In this document: positions 27,872 through 37,495 of the stretch, one piece after another | Numbering within the stretch: the stretch's first letter is position 1 | Layout of the letters: each line of letters begins with the position of its first letter | DNA from: Pseudosulfitobacter koreensis | Lineage (GTDB): Bacteria; Pseudomonadota; Alphaproteobacteria; Rhodobacterales; Rhodobacteraceae | Length of the DNA stretch: 64,000 nucleotides | NCBI RefSeq assembly: GCF_024733015.1 | Contig: NZ_JANKJG010000003.1 | Location: 186,001-250,000, forward strand | Direction of reading: 5' to 3' | Made by a program: the position numbers and the translations under genes | The notes under the pieces: generated by a model | Databases searched by the model: none | The model's input: only the letters and a program-made list of their open reading frames with translations | What the model was told of the DNA's origin: nothing

Positions 27872-27896
27872 GGAACGTCTGTTGGGGTTCTGCGTT
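27872..27896 (+). promoter_or_regulatory. EcfG-type promoter candidate for csbD
   Basis: GGAAC (27872-27876), 16 bases, then CGTT (27893-27896) match the EcfG general-stress consensus exactly. The expected transcription start near 27903 leaves a leader of about 30 bases containing the GGAGAG ribosome site. CsbD proteins are stress-induced in other bacteria, which supports the assignment. Confidence 0.6.
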
Positions 27897-27931
27897 GAGT
27901 ACTCAGAACGGAATTTAAAAGGAGAGACGCC

Positions 27932-28129
27932 ATGAACTGGGATACAATTCAAGGTAACTGGAAGCAGATGACCGGTTCGGTCCAGTCCAAATGGGGCGAG
28001 CTGACGGACAACGAAGTGCAGGAAGCCAAAGGCGACCGCGAATACCTGATCGGCAAGGTTCAGGAGCGCTATGGCGTGGCCCGCGACGAGGCCGAACGTC
28101 AAGTTGACGACTGGGCCAAAAGCGTCTGA
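27932..28129 (+). CDS. CsbD-family stress protein
   Basis: The 65-residue hydrophilic protein MNWDTIQGNWKQM... is a clear CsbD/YjbJ family member, with the repeated helical pattern GNWKQMTG, KWGELTDNE and GDREYLIGKVQERYG. In Bacillus CsbD is under the general stress sigma factor; the molecular function is unknown. AGGAGA precedes the ATG at a good distance. An EcfG-type promoter lies upstream and a strong bidirectional terminator downstream, so it is a monocistronic stress gene. Confidence 0.95.
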   Translation: MNWDTIQGNWKQMTGSVQSKWGELTDNEVQEAKGDREYLIGKVQERYGVARDEAERQVDDWAKSV

Positions 28130-28170
28130 GTTAACTGAGGTATTGCTCGGCGCAAGCCGCCGTAGCATAG

Positions 28171-28209
28171 AAAAGGGCCCGCGATGCAGTACGCATTCGC
28201 GGGCCTTTT
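28171..28209. terminator. Strong bidirectional terminator (csbD / prpE)
   Basis: AAAAGGGCCCGCG and CGCGGGCCTTTT form a long GC stem flanked by A and T runs on both sides, between the convergent csbD and prpE genes. Confidence 0.85.
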
Positions 28210-28232
28210 GCCGTTTTGGAAACAGCAGGCGT

Positions 28233-30125
28233 TCAGCCGCCCGCGTACCCGATGGCTTTCAGCGCATCGCTGATTTCATCCAGAATGGCGGGATCGTCAA
28301 TCGTCGCGGGCATCTTGAATGCCTCGCCATCGGCGATCTTGACCATCGTCGCGCGCAGGATCTTACCCGAGCGTGTCTTGGGCAATCTGTCCACCACCAC
28401 GCATAGCTTGAACGCTGCCACGGGTCCGATCTGGTCACGTATGCGCGCCACACATTCCGCCGCGATATCCGCGTGCGGGCGGTCCACGCCCTTGGTCAGG
28501 CAAACGAAGCCGATGGCATTCTGCCCCTTCAACGCGTCCGCCACACCGATCACCGCACATTCGGCCACGTCAGGATGGCCTGCCAGCACTTCTTCCATGC
28601 CGCCCGTGGACAGACGGTGGCCGGCCACGTTGATCACGTCATCGGTGCGCGCCATTATGTAGAGATAGCCGTCGGCGTCGATCATGCCCGCGTCGCCGGT
28701 CTCGTAATAGCCGGGAAAGGTGTTCAGATAAGCCTTGTGGAACCGATCATCGGCCTGCCAGAGCGTCGGTAAAGTGCCGGGGGGCAGGGGCAGCTTGATC
28801 GCGATGGCACCCAGTTCGCCAGCTGGCAGAGTGCGCCCGCCTTCGTCAAGGATCTGCACGTCATAGCCAGGCATCGCCACGGTGGGCGAGCCGATCTTGA
28901 CCGGAAGTGCCTCCAGACCCGCAGGATTGCCCGCGATGGTCCAGCCGGTTTCGGTCTGCCACCAGTGGTCATAGACCGGAACACCCAGCAGGTCCTGCGC
29001 CCATTCGATGGTGTCGGGGTCCGCGCGTTCGCCCGCCAGATAGAGGGCACGCAGGCAGCTCAGATCGTATGGCTTGCGGTACTCGCCCTTGGGGTCCTCG
29101 CGCTTGATCGCGCGGAACGCAGTCGGTGCGGTGAAGAAACTGCGCACGTTATGCTCGGAGATCACCCGCCAGAAGGTGCCCGCATCGGGGGTGCCGACCG
29201 GCTTGCCCTCGAACACCACGGTGGTGTTGCCGTGGATCAGCGGCGCATAGCAGATGTACGAATGGCCCACGACCCAACCCACGTCCGAGGCTGCCCAGAA
29301 CACATCGCCGGGGTCGACGTTGTATATGTTTTTCATCGACCAGTTCAGCGCCACCAGATGCCCCGCGGTCGGACGCACGACGCCCTTTGGCGCGCCGGTG
29401 GTGCCCGAGGTGTAAAGGATATAGGCGGGATGGGTGCCCTCGACGGGGACGCAATCGGCCGGGGCGGTGTCGGCCTGGAAATCGTGCCAGTCCAGATCGC
29501 GCCCTTCGGTCAACGTGGCCGCTTCCTCATCGCGTTGCAGGATGACGCAAAAGTCGGGCTTGTGCGCGGCCTCGGCGATGGCGCCGTCGAGCAGGGGTTT
29601 GTATTTCACCACCCGGTTCGGCTCCAGCCCGCAGGAGGCCGCGATGATCGCCTTGGGGGTGCAGTCGTTGATCCGCACTGCCAGTTCATGCGCGGCAAAG
29701 CCGCCGAACACGACCGAGTGGATCGCCCCCAGACGTGCGCAGGCCAGCATGGCAACCAGCGCCTCGGGCACCATCGGCATGTAGATGATGACGCGGTCGC
29801 CCTTGGTAACGCCCTGTGCTGCCAGACCGCCAGCAAAGCCTGCGACCTCGCGCTGCAATTCCGCAAAGCTGGTCTTGGATTTGCGGCCGGTGATCGGACT
29901 GTCATAGATGATAGCGGTGCGTTCGCCGTGGCCAGCTTCGACATGACGGTCGACCGCGTTGTAGCAGGTGTTGACCTGCGCGTCGGCGAACCATTCGTAA
30001 CGCGCGTTGCCTCGGTCAAACAGCGCCTGCGTCGGCGCTACGTCCCAGTCGATGGCCTGTGCCGCGTCCAGCCAATAGCCTTCGGGGTCGGTCTGCCAGC
30101 GCGTATAGGTCTCGCGGTATCCCAT
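28233..30125 (-). CDS. prpE: Propionyl-CoA synthetase
   Basis: PrpE activates propionate to propionyl-CoA through an acyl-adenylate. The 630-residue protein begins MGYRETYTRWQTDPEGYW, the usual PrpE N-terminus, and has the AMP-binding P-loop ILYTSGTTGAPKGVVRP, the YDHWWQTETGW substrate loop and the C-terminal LPKTRSGKILR with the adenylation/acetylation Lys. ATG 30123-30125 is preceded by GGGAG. A perfect inverted repeat lies about 48 bases upstream. Acetyl-CoA synthetase is a possible confusion, but length and N-terminus favour PrpE. Confidence 0.93.
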   Translation of the reverse strand: MGYRETYTRWQTDPEGYWLDAAQAIDWDVAPTQALFDRGNARYEWFADAQVNTCYNAVDRHVEAGHGERTAIIYDSPITGRKSKTSFAELQREVAGFAGGLAAQGVTKGDRVIIYMPMVPEALVAMLACARLGAIHSVVFGGFAAHELAVRINDCTPKAIIAASCGLEPNRVVKYKPLLDGAIAEAAHKPDFCVILQRDEEAATLTEGRDLDWHDFQADTAPADCVPVEGTHPAYILYTSGTTGAPKGVVRPTAGHLVALNWSMKNIYNVDPGDVFWAASDVGWVVGHSYICYAPLIHGNTTVVFEGKPVGTPDAGTFWRVISEHNVRSFFTAPTAFRAIKREDPKGEYRKPYDLSCLRALYLAGERADPDTIEWAQDLLGVPVYDHWWQTETGWTIAGNPAGLEALPVKIGSPTVAMPGYDVQILDEGGRTLPAGELGAIAIKLPLPPGTLPTLWQADDRFHKAYLNTFPGYYETGDAGMIDADGYLYIMARTDDVINVAGHRLSTGGMEEVLAGHPDVAECAVIGVADALKGQNAIGFVCLTKGVDRPHADIAAECVARIRDQIGPVAAFKLCVVVDRLPKTRSGKILRATMVKIADGEAFKMPATIDDPAILDEISDALKAIGYAGG

Positions 30126-30172
30126 GATGTCTTCTCCCTCTCTCTTGGGATCAGTCATAGGCTGCGACATAT

Positions 30173-30193
30173 GTTCTTGTCCAACGCAAGAAC
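30173..30193. promoter_or_regulatory. Perfect 7-7-7 inverted repeat upstream of prpE (candidate operator)
   Basis: GTTCTTG, a 7-base spacer and CAAGAAC form a 21-base symmetric site between prpE and maeB, 48 bases before the prpE start. It could be a regulator site for propionate use or a hairpin at the maeB-prpE junction. No regulator gene lies beside it. Confidence 0.45.
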
Positions 30194-30239
30194 GCGCGGG
30201 GCCATGCGGTAATTCAGCGCGCAGTTCTACGCGGGTTGT

Positions 30240-32513
30240 TCACCCGTACTGGGTAACCGGTGTGCCCGCGATGGCCGACATGTTCAGCAATCCGCGCGCT
30301 GTGATCGAGGGGCTGACGATATGCGCGCGGTTGCCCATGCCCATAAGGATTGGCCCGACCTCAAGCCCGCCGCCCTTCATCTTGAGAATGTTGCGCACGC
30401 CGGACGCCGCATCGGCGTTGGCAAAGACCAGCCCGTTGGCTGCGCCTTGCATCCGCCCGCCGGGCAGCAGCCGTTCGCGCAAGTCGGGATCAAGCGCGGC
30501 GTCGATGTTCATCTCGCCTTCGTAGCTGAAATCGCGCGGCTCGGAGTCGAGAATGTGTAGGGCGGCACGCATGTGGACGCCGGACCCGCTGCTTTGGCTG
30601 CCGAACTGCGATTGCGAACACAGGGCGATGCGCGGCTCGATCCCGAAACGGCGCATGTGCCGCGCAGCCCCGATCACGATCTGGGCAATGTCCTGGGGCG
30701 TCGGCGTGATGTGGACGTGCGGGTCGGTGATGAACAGCGGCCCGTCTTCAAGGATCATCAGCGACAGCGCCCCGACGGGTTGCAGCTCCTTGGTGCCCAG
30801 AACCTGCTGGATGTAGTTCATATGCCACTTGAACTCGCCGAATGTGCCGCAGATCAGGCTGTCGGCCTCGCCACGATGCACCATGACCGCGCCGATGGCG
30901 GTGGTGTTGGTGCGCATGATGGCGCGGGCGAGATCAGGGGTGACGCCCTTGCGCGCCATGATTTCGTGATAGGTGCCCCAATAGTCGCGGTAACGCGGAT
31001 CGTTTTCGGGGTTCACCAGATCGACGTGTTCGCCCAGCTTGATGGTCATGCCCGCGCGCGCGATCCGCGCCTCGATCACCTCGGGGCGGCCGATCAGGAT
31101 GGGGCGTTCCGTGGTCTCCTCGACCATCGCCTGTGCTGCACGCAGCACGCGCTCGTCCTCGCCTTCGGCAAAGACGATGCGGCGCGCCACGCTTCGGGCG
31201 GCCTCGAAGACCGGGCGCATCAGCAGGGCGGATTTGAACACCGAGCCGTCGAGCTTGGTCTTGTAGGCTTCCAGATCCGCGATGGGCCGCAACGCCACGC
31301 CGCTGTCCATCGCGGCGCGGGCCACGGCGCTGGAGACGATGCCGACGAGACGCGGATCGAAGGGTTTGGGGATCAGGTAGTCGGGGCCGAAGGTCATCTG
31401 CTCGCCCTGATAGGCGGCAGCCGCCTCGGCGCTGGTGGTTGCGCGGGCCAGGGCCGCGATCCCCTCGATGCAGGCCAGTTGCATTTCGTCGTTGATCGTG
31501 GTCGCGCCGACATCCAGTGCGCCGCGAAAGATGAACGGAAAGCACAGCACGTTGTTGACCTGGTTGGGGAAATCGCTGCGCCCCGTGGCGATGATCGCGT
31601 CGGGGGCGACCGCGCGCGCCAGGTCGGGCAGGATTTCCGGCGTCGGGTTGGCCAGCGCAAAGATGATCGGGCGTTTCGCCATTCGGGCCACGTGATCCTG
31701 GGTCATCACGCCGGGACCGGAGAGGCCCAGAAACAGATCGGCCCCGTCGATCACATCGTCGAGCGTGCGCAGATCGGTCTTTTGCGCATAGGCGGCCTTG
31801 GCGGGGTTCATGTCTTCGGTGCGGCCCTCGTAGACCAGCCCGTGAATGTCGCAAAGCCAGATGTTTTCGCGCCTGACCCCCAGCTTCAGCAGCATGTTCA
31901 GGCAGGCGATACCGGCCGCACCGCCGCCCGTCGAGACGATCTTGATGTCTTCGAAAGCCTTGCCCGCCACATAAAGCGCATTGGTCGCCGCGGCCCCGAC
32001 CACGATGGCGGTGCCGTGCTGGTCGTCGTGAAAGACCGGGATGTTCATCCGTTCGCGGCAGATACGCTCGACGGTAAAGCAGTCGGGGGCCTTGATGTCC
32101 TCGAGGTTGATCGCGCCGAATGTAGGCTCCAGCGCGCAGACGATATCGGCGAGTTTCTCGGGGTCGGTCTCGTTCACCTCGATATCGAAGCAGTCGATGC
32201 CCGCGAATTTCTTGAAGAGGACCGCCTTGCCCTCCATCACCGGTTTCGAGGCCAGCGCGCCGATGTTGCCAAGCCCCAGAACGGCGGTGCCGTTGGTGAC
32301 CACGGCCACCAGATTGCCCCGTGCGGTATAGCGGGCGGCGGTGGTGGGGTCGGCCTTGATCTCCAGGCAGGCCTCGGCGACGCCGGGCGAATAGGCGCGG
32401 CTGAGATCGCGCCCGTTGGCCAGCGGCTTGGTCGCGCGGATTTCCAGTTTTCCGGGCTTGGGAAATTCATGATAATCAAGCGCGGCCTGACGCAACGAGG
32501 GGGTATCGGTCAT
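30240..32513 (-). CDS. maeB: NADP-dependent malic enzyme with phosphotransacetylase-like domain
   Basis: The 757-residue enzyme decarboxylates malate to pyruvate and makes NADPH. It has the malic N-domain ([25 protein letters not shown]), the NAD(P) domain with [16 protein letters not shown] and [15 protein letters not shown], and from about residue 430 a C-terminal phosphotransacetylase-like domain ([16 protein letters not shown]) that in relatives is regulatory rather than catalytic. GGAG precedes ATG 32511-32513. It lies 114 bases upstream of prpE on the same strand; both serve C3/C4 flux. Confidence 0.95.
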   Translation of the reverse strand: MTDTPSLRQAALDYHEFPKPGKLEIRATKPLANGRDLSRAYSPGVAEACLEIKADPTTAARYTARGNLVAVVTNGTAVLGLGNIGALASKPVMEGKAVLFKKFAGIDCFDIEVNETDPEKLADIVCALEPTFGAINLEDIKAPDCFTVERICRERMNIPVFHDDQHGTAIVVGAAATNALYVAGKAFEDIKIVSTGGGAAGIACLNMLLKLGVRRENIWLCDIHGLVYEGRTEDMNPAKAAYAQKTDLRTLDDVIDGADLFLGLSGPGVMTQDHVARMAKRPIIFALANPTPEILPDLARAVAPDAIIATGRSDFPNQVNNVLCFPFIFRGALDVGATTINDEMQLACIEGIAALARATTSAEAAAAYQGEQMTFGPDYLIPKPFDPRLVGIVSSAVARAAMDSGVALRPIADLEAYKTKLDGSVFKSALLMRPVFEAARSVARRIVFAEGEDERVLRAAQAMVEETTERPILIGRPEVIEARIARAGMTIKLGEHVDLVNPENDPRYRDYWGTYHEIMARKGVTPDLARAIMRTNTTAIGAVMVHRGEADSLICGTFGEFKWHMNYIQQVLGTKELQPVGALSLMILEDGPLFITDPHVHITPTPQDIAQIVIGAARHMRRFGIEPRIALCSQSQFGSQSSGSGVHMRAALHILDSEPRDFSYEGEMNIDAALDPDLRERLLPGGRMQGAANGLVFANADAASGVRNILKMKGGGLEVGPILMGMGNRAHIVSPSITARGLLNMSAIAGTPVTQYG

Positions 32514-32600
32514 CTTGGAGGCTCCGGATTGGATCAAGTTAGTTTAGCGTTAAACTATTTTTTCGGGCGCGCCAACAGGGGACAGGATGCAGGGCCTTGG

Positions 32601-32676
32601 CGAGGCTCTGCCTCGCGCGACGTGTTTATGCGAGGCTCTGCCTCGCGCTCCGGGATATTTATGGCCAAAAGAAAGC
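32601..32676 (+). repeat. Roseobacter intergenic repeat, copy 2, with duplicated arm
   Basis: The arm CGAGGCTCTGCCTCGCGC occurs twice (32601 and 32631), the second followed by TCCGGGATATTTATGGCCAA and AAGAAAG. This copy lies between the divergent maeB and cupin genes, unlike copies 1, 3 and 4, which abut stop codons. Confidence 0.7.
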
Positions 32677-32730
32677 GGATCTCTTGTCAATCTCGTGCGG
32701 TCGCGACAGTTTGGGGCCTCGGAGGGAATT

Positions 32731-33822
32731 ATGGAAGACACACGGGCAGAAGTGGTGTTGCCGACGCGGGATCTGCGTGGCGATATCGGGTTTTTCACCA
32801 AGCGGCTGGGGATGCGGATGGACATGATCTATCCTGCGGACGATCCGGCGGTGGCGGTGTTTTCGGGGCACGGGTTGGCGGTGAGGCTGGATGCGGGGCT
32901 GGATGCTGCGGCGGGGCGGTTGCTGATCCGCTGCGCGGAGCCTGCGGATTTTGCGGATGGCGCGTTGGAACTGACGGCGCCCGGTGGCACGCAGGTGGGT
33001 GTAGAGGCCTTGCATCAGCCCGTGGTGATGCCCGATACCGTGCATTCCTTCGTGGTGCGGCGCTTGAAGGATCATGCCCCTTGGGTCATTGGCCGTGCTG
33101 GCATGCATTACCGTGATCTTATTCCCGACCGTCTGGGCGGGTCGATCATCGCCAGCCACATCCGTATTCCTGACGGCGGACCGGTGCCGGATATGGTGCA
33201 TTACCACACGGTCGGGTTTCAGCTGATCTTTTGCTACCGCGGCTGGGTCGATCTGGTCTATGAGGATCAGGGCGAGCCGTTCCGGCTGCATGCGGGCAAC
33301 TGCGTGATCCAGCCGCCCGAGATAAGACACCGGGTGCTGTTTGCCAGTGACAACATCGAGGTGATCGAGATCGGCGTGCCAGCCGAGCATGTGACCACCA
33401 TCGACCATGACATGGAACTGCCCAACGGCCCCGCCAATCCGGCCCGCGTGTTTCAGGGCCAGCGGTTCGTGCATCACAAGACCGAGGAGGCGACCTGGCA
33501 GCCGTTCCGCATGGGCGGCTTTCAGTCGCGCGACACCACCATTGCGGCGCATACGGACAATGTGGCGGGCGTGCATGTGGTGCGCCGTGGCACAGGTGTG
33601 CCGGAATGGGCGTCACATGACAGCGACATCCTGTTCACCTTCGTGATGGATGGCACGATGGAGTTGCAGGGCGCGGGGCGCGATCCCTATACCCTCGCGG
33701 CAGGCGACGCTTTTGTGGTGCCGCCGGGGATGAAGGTGCGCTATGCCGATCCTTCGGACGATCTGGAACTGCTCGAAGTGTCCTTGCCCGGTGCGTTCAC
33801 CACACAATCAGGAGAGAGTTGA
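32731..33822 (+). CDS. VOC (glyoxalase-like) plus double-cupin protein
   Basis: The 363-residue protein has an N-terminal VOC half-module (about 6-100: EVVLPTRDLRGDIGFFTKRLGM, then GGTQVGVEAL). Two cupin modules follow, the first near 140-220 with HYHTVGFQLIFCYRG and CVIQPPEIRH, the second near 265-350 with GVHVVRRG, HDSDILFTFVMDG and DAFVVPPGM. Metal-ligand His/Glu residues are visible in the first cupin. No activity can be assigned; isomerase, epimerase or dioxygenase roles are all open. GGAGGG precedes the ATG. Its stop shares a base with the cdd start (TGATG), so it is the first gene of the pyrimidine salvage operon. Confidence 0.8.
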   Translation: MEDTRAEVVLPTRDLRGDIGFFTKRLGMRMDMIYPADDPAVAVFSGHGLAVRLDAGLDAAAGRLLIRCAEPADFADGALELTAPGGTQVGVEALHQPVVMPDTVHSFVVRRLKDHAPWVIGRAGMHYRDLIPDRLGGSIIASHIRIPDGGPVPDMVHYHTVGFQLIFCYRGWVDLVYEDQGEPFRLHAGNCVIQPPEIRHRVLFASDNIEVIEIGVPAEHVTTIDHDMELPNGPANPARVFQGQRFVHHKTEEATWQPFRMGGFQSRDTTIAAHTDNVAGVHVVRRGTGVPEWASHDSDILFTFVMDGTMELQGAGRDPYTLAAGDAFVVPPGMKVRYADPSDDLELLEVSLPGAFTTQSGES

Positions 33823-34208
33823 TGAATTTGAAAGAAGCAGCGACCGCCGTGCGCGAAAAGGCCTATGCGCCCTATTCGCAGTTCAAGGTGGGGGCCGCGA
33901 TCACCGGTGCATCCGGCACCGTCTATGCGGGCTGTAACGTCGAGAATGTGGCCTATCCCGAGGGCACCTGCGCTGAAGCCGGGGCCATCGCCGCGATGGT
34001 GGCGGCGGGCGAGACCAAGCTGACCGAGGTTTTCGTGATCGCGGGCAGCCCGATGCCGGTGACGCCATGTGGCGGCTGCCGCCAGAAGCTAGCCGAGTTC
34101 GGCGAGGGGAATGTGCGCGTGACCATGGCGACCACCGGCGGGTCCGAACAGGTGATGACGCTGGCCGAATTGCTACCGGGGGCCTTTACCCCCGACCACA
34201 TGAAATGA
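33822..34208 (+). CDS. cdd: Cytidine deaminase
   Basis: Cdd deaminates cytidine and deoxycytidine to uridine and deoxyuridine. The 128-residue protein is the short tetrameric type: substrate loop YAPYSQFKVGAA, NVENVAYPEGTCAE with zinc Cys50 and proton-shuttle Glu52, and PCGGCRQ with zinc Cys83 and Cys86. The ATG at 33822 overlaps the cupin stop; a TTG just before it is less likely. The deoA ATG lies inside its end. Confidence 0.97.
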   Translation: MNLKEAATAVREKAYAPYSQFKVGAAITGASGTVYAGCNVENVAYPEGTCAEAGAIAAMVAAGETKLTEVFVIAGSPMPVTPCGGCRQKLAEFGEGNVRVTMATTGGSEQVMTLAELLPGAFTPDHMK

Positions 34209-35521
34209 GCGATTTCTCGGCCCGCGATATCATTGCGTCCCTGCGCGCAGGGGAGACACCGTCGCGCGATGCCTTGGCGTGGTTCGCCGAAGGGCTGGCC
34301 GACGGTGCCGTCAGCGACGCGCAGGCGGGGGCCTTCGCGATGGCGGTCTGCCTGAACGGCCTAGGGGACGAGGGCCGCGTTGCGCTGACGCTTGGCATGC
34401 GCGACAGCGGGCAGGTGCTGGGCTGGGATCTGGACGGCCCGGTGCTGGACAAGCATTCGACGGGCGGCGTCGGCGACTGCGTGTCGCTGGTGCTGGCCCC
34501 GGCGCTGGCGGCCTGCGGGGCGTATGTGCCGATGATCTCGGGGCGGGGTCTGGGACATACGGGCGGCACGCTGGACAAGCTGGAGGCGATACCGGGGCTG
34601 AACGTCAATCTGGACGCCGCGCAGTTTCACGATGTGGTCGCCAGCACCGGGTGCGCGATCGTCAGTGCCACGGCCAACATCGCCCCTGCGGACAAGCGGC
34701 TCTATGCGATCCGCGATGTGACCGCGACGGTGGAAAGTCTGGACCTGATCACCGCGTCGATCCTGTCGAAAAAGCTGGCAGGCGGGCTGGAGGGGCTGGT
34801 GCTGGACGTCAAGGTCGGCTCGGGCGCGTTCATGAAGGACATGGAGGCGGCCCGTGCGCTGGCCGAGGCGCTGACCGGGACCGCGAATGCCGCCAGGTGT
34901 CCGACTTCGGCGCTGATCACGGATATGAACCAGCCGCTGGCGCCGTCGCTGGGCAATGCGCTGGAGGTGACGCAGGTGATGCAGGTGTTGACTGCTGGCG
35001 ACACCGATGCGCCGCTGTCGCAGATCAGCGCGGCGCTGGGTGGTGTGCTGCTGGCGGGGGCTGGATTGGCGGCGGACGCGGAGGCGGGGGGTGCGCTGAT
35101 TGCGCAGGCCATCCGCAGCGGTGCTGCTGCCGAACGGTTCGGTCGGATGATCGCCGCGATGGGCGGACCTGTGCATTTTGTCGAAAACCACGCGCGTTTC
35201 CTGCCCGAAGCGACGGTGATCCGCGAGGTGACAGCCACGCATGCAGGCGTGGTGCAAGCCATCGACGGTGAGGCGCTGGGGCGCATCGTCGTCGGGCTGG
35301 GCGGTGGCCGTGCTGTCGAAAGCGACGTGGTCGATCCGGCGGTCGGACTCTCTGGCGTGCTGCGCCTTGGTGACAATGTGGCGAAGGGCCAACCACTGGC
35401 GGTCATCCATGCCTCGCATCCGGATCATGCGGACCGGGCCGAGGCTGCGGTGCGTGCGGCGTTCACCCTTGGTGAAGGCGCGGTTAAGACGCCGCCGCTG
35501 ATCCACGCGCGGGTGTCGTGA
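34205..35521 (+). CDS. deoA: Thymidine phosphorylase
   Basis: DeoA splits thymidine or deoxyuridine to base and deoxyribose 1-phosphate. The 438-residue protein has DKHSTGGVGD (phosphate site), the family signature SGRGLGHTGGTLDKLEAIPG, SILSKKLAGG and the C-terminal PYNP alpha/beta domain. It overlaps cdd by 4 bases (ATGA) and deoB by one base (TGATG). Some family members also accept uridine, so pyrimidine-nucleoside phosphorylase activity is possible. Confidence 0.96.
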   Translation: MSDFSARDIIASLRAGETPSRDALAWFAEGLADGAVSDAQAGAFAMAVCLNGLGDEGRVALTLGMRDSGQVLGWDLDGPVLDKHSTGGVGDCVSLVLAPALAACGAYVPMISGRGLGHTGGTLDKLEAIPGLNVNLDAAQFHDVVASTGCAIVSATANIAPADKRLYAIRDVTATVESLDLITASILSKKLAGGLEGLVLDVKVGSGAFMKDMEAARALAEALTGTANAARCPTSALITDMNQPLAPSLGNALEVTQVMQVLTAGDTDAPLSQISAALGGVLLAGAGLAADAEAGGALIAQAIRSGAAAERFGRMIAAMGGPVHFVENHARFLPEATVIREVTATHAGVVQAIDGEALGRIVVGLGGGRAVESDVVDPAVGLSGVLRLGDNVAKGQPLAVIHASHPDHADRAEAAVRAAFTLGEGAVKTPPLIHARVS

Positions 35522-36699
35522 TGGCACGTGCGTTTCTGGTGGTCATCGACAGCGTCGGCATTGGCGGCGCGCCCGATGCCGATACGTTTTTCAACGGCGA
35601 TGTGCCCGACACGGGGGCCAACACGTTGGGCCATATCATCGACGCCTGTGCTGCGGGGCAGGCAGAGGAAGGACGCTCGGGCCCCTTGCGCATACCGCAT
35701 ATGATGGCGCTTGGGCTGGGGGCTGCGGTTACACTGGCGAGCGGGCAGAAAGTTGACGCGCCGAAGCCTCTCGGCACCTGGGGGGCCGCGACCGAAGTGT
35801 CGCGCGGCAAGGACACGCCCTCGGGCCATTGGGAACTGGCCGGTCTGCCGGTGCCGTGGGACTGGCATTATTTTCCCGATCAAAAACCCGCCTTTCCCGA
35901 TGATGTGGTGGCGGCAGTGTGCAAGGCTGCGGGCACCGATGGTATCCTTGGCAACTGCCATGCTTCAGGCACCACGGTCATTGCCGATCTGGGGGCAGAC
36001 CATCTGCGCACCGGCTGGCCGATCTGCTACACCAGCGCCGACAGCGTGTTTCAGATCGCGGCGCATGAGGAACACTTTGGCCTCGACCGCCTGTTGCAGC
36101 TGTGTGCGGACGTGGCGCCCCTCTTGCACCAGATGAAGGTGGGCAGGGTGATCGCGCGCCCCTTCGTGGGTGACGTGGGGAATTTCCAGCGCACCGGCAA
36201 CCGCAAGGACTTTGCGATTCTGCCGCCCGCGCCGGTGCTGACCAACCGGGTGCAGGACGCAGGGCGTGCGGTCTATGCGGTCGGCAAGATCGGCGACATC
36301 TTCTCGATGCAAGGCATCGACGAGGTGCGCAAGGGCGACGACCGCGCCCTGATGGGGCACCTTGGCGACCTGATGCGTGACGCGCAGGACGGATCGCTGA
36401 CCTTTGCCAATTTCGTCGAGTTCGACAGCCTCTATGGCCACCGCCGTGACGTGTCGGGATATGCGCGGCATCTGGAATGGTTCGACGCAGAACTGGGCAA
36501 GCTCTTGCCGCAGCTGCGCGCGGGCGACATGCTGGTGGTCACGGCCGACCACGGCAACGATCCCACCTGGACCGGCACCGATCACACCCGCGAACGGGTT
36601 CCGGTGATCGTCGCGGGCATTGGCACTGGCGCGTTGGGCCAGATCGCCTTTACCGACGTCGCGGCGCTGGTCTTGCGCCATCTCGGTATCCACGCATAG
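35521..36699 (+). CDS. deoB: Phosphopentomutase
   Basis: DeoB converts (deoxy)ribose 1-phosphate to the 5-phosphate, the step after DeoA. The 392-residue alkaline-phosphatase-like metalloenzyme has LVVIDSVGIGGAPDA with the first metal Asp, GADTGANTLGH-like residues (VPDTGANTLGHI) with the phospho-Thr, DTPSGHWELAG and the C-terminal TADHGNDPTWTGTDHTRE metal ligands. The ATG at 35521 shares its A with the deoA stop; a GTG one codon earlier is less likely. Confidence 0.97.
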   Translation: MARAFLVVIDSVGIGGAPDADTFFNGDVPDTGANTLGHIIDACAAGQAEEGRSGPLRIPHMMALGLGAAVTLASGQKVDAPKPLGTWGAATEVSRGKDTPSGHWELAGLPVPWDWHYFPDQKPAFPDDVVAAVCKAAGTDGILGNCHASGTTVIADLGADHLRTGWPICYTSADSVFQIAAHEEHFGLDRLLQLCADVAPLLHQMKVGRVIARPFVGDVGNFQRTGNRKDFAILPPAPVLTNRVQDAGRAVYAVGKIGDIFSMQGIDEVRKGDDRALMGHLGDLMRDAQDGSLTFANFVEFDSLYGHRRDVSGYARHLEWFDAELGKLLPQLRAGDMLVVTADHGNDPTWTGTDHTRERVPVIVAGIGTGALGQIAFTDVAALVLRHLGIHA

Positions 36700-36765
36700 G
36701 CACGTCGCAGGTTGTCTAAGCCTCGCGCGCTTGGCACATAGGGGCAGTCAAATTTGGAGAGCGCC

Positions 36766-37398
36766 ATGAGCGAGCATGTCACCGTCGTCGATCACCCTCT
36801 TGTGCAGCACAAGCTGACCATCATGCGCGACCGCGACACGCCGACGGCTGTGTTCCGGCAATTGCTGCGCGAAATCAGCCAGTTGCTGGCCTATGAGGTG
36901 ACACGCGGCCTGCCGATGACGACCAAGCGGATCGACACGCCGATGCAGCCGATGGACGCGCCGACGCTGGACGGCAAGAAGCTGGCGCTGATCTCGATTC
37001 TGCGGGCGGGCAACGGGCTTATGGACGGCGTGCTGGAGCTGATCCCCTCGGCGCGGGTCGGATTTGTCGGGCTCTATCGTGACGAAGAGACCCTGAAGCC
37101 GGTGCAATATTACTTCAAGGTGCCCGAGGGGCTGGACGACCGGCTGGTCATCGCCGTCGATCCGATGCTGGCGACAGGCAATTCGTCGGTGGCGGCGGTC
37201 GATCTGCTGAAACAGGCAGGGGCCACCAACATCCGGTTCCTGTGCCTGCTGGCCGCCCCCGAAGGCATCGCCACCATGCGCGCCGCACACCCCGATGTGC
37301 CCATCGTCACGGCGGCGATTGACGAAAAACTGAATGAACACGGCTATATCGTTCCGGGCCTCGGCGATGCGGGCGACCGCATGTTCGGCACAAAATAG
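36766..37398 (+). CDS. upp: Uracil phosphoribosyltransferase
   Basis: Upp makes UMP from uracil and PRPP. The 210-residue protein has the [12 protein letters not shown] start region, [13 protein letters not shown], the PRPP loop [14 protein letters not shown] and the C-terminal [14 protein letters not shown] 36766 is preceded by GGAGA; an ATG four codons earlier is not needed. It lies 66 bases after deoB and completes a nucleoside-to-nucleotide route. Confidence 0.97.
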   Translation: MSEHVTVVDHPLVQHKLTIMRDRDTPTAVFRQLLREISQLLAYEVTRGLPMTTKRIDTPMQPMDAPTLDGKKLALISILRAGNGLMDGVLELIPSARVGFVGLYRDEETLKPVQYYFKVPEGLDDRLVIAVDPMLATGNSSVAAVDLLKQAGATNIRFLCLLAAPEGIATMRAAHPDVPIVTAAIDEKLNEHGYIVPGLGDAGDRMFGTK

Positions 37399-37495
37399 CC
37401 AACCCATCGGCACCTGAGCGCTTGCCTCGCCCCTAGTTCTGATGCATCGTGGCTGCTACTACATATAGTAACGACCAAAACCTGTGGGGGCGCAG

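Noticed and set aside
30573-33116. 847-codon plus-strand open frame across maeB and the cupin gene
   Set aside because: Antisense to maeB and out of frame with the cupin protein; no domain signatures.
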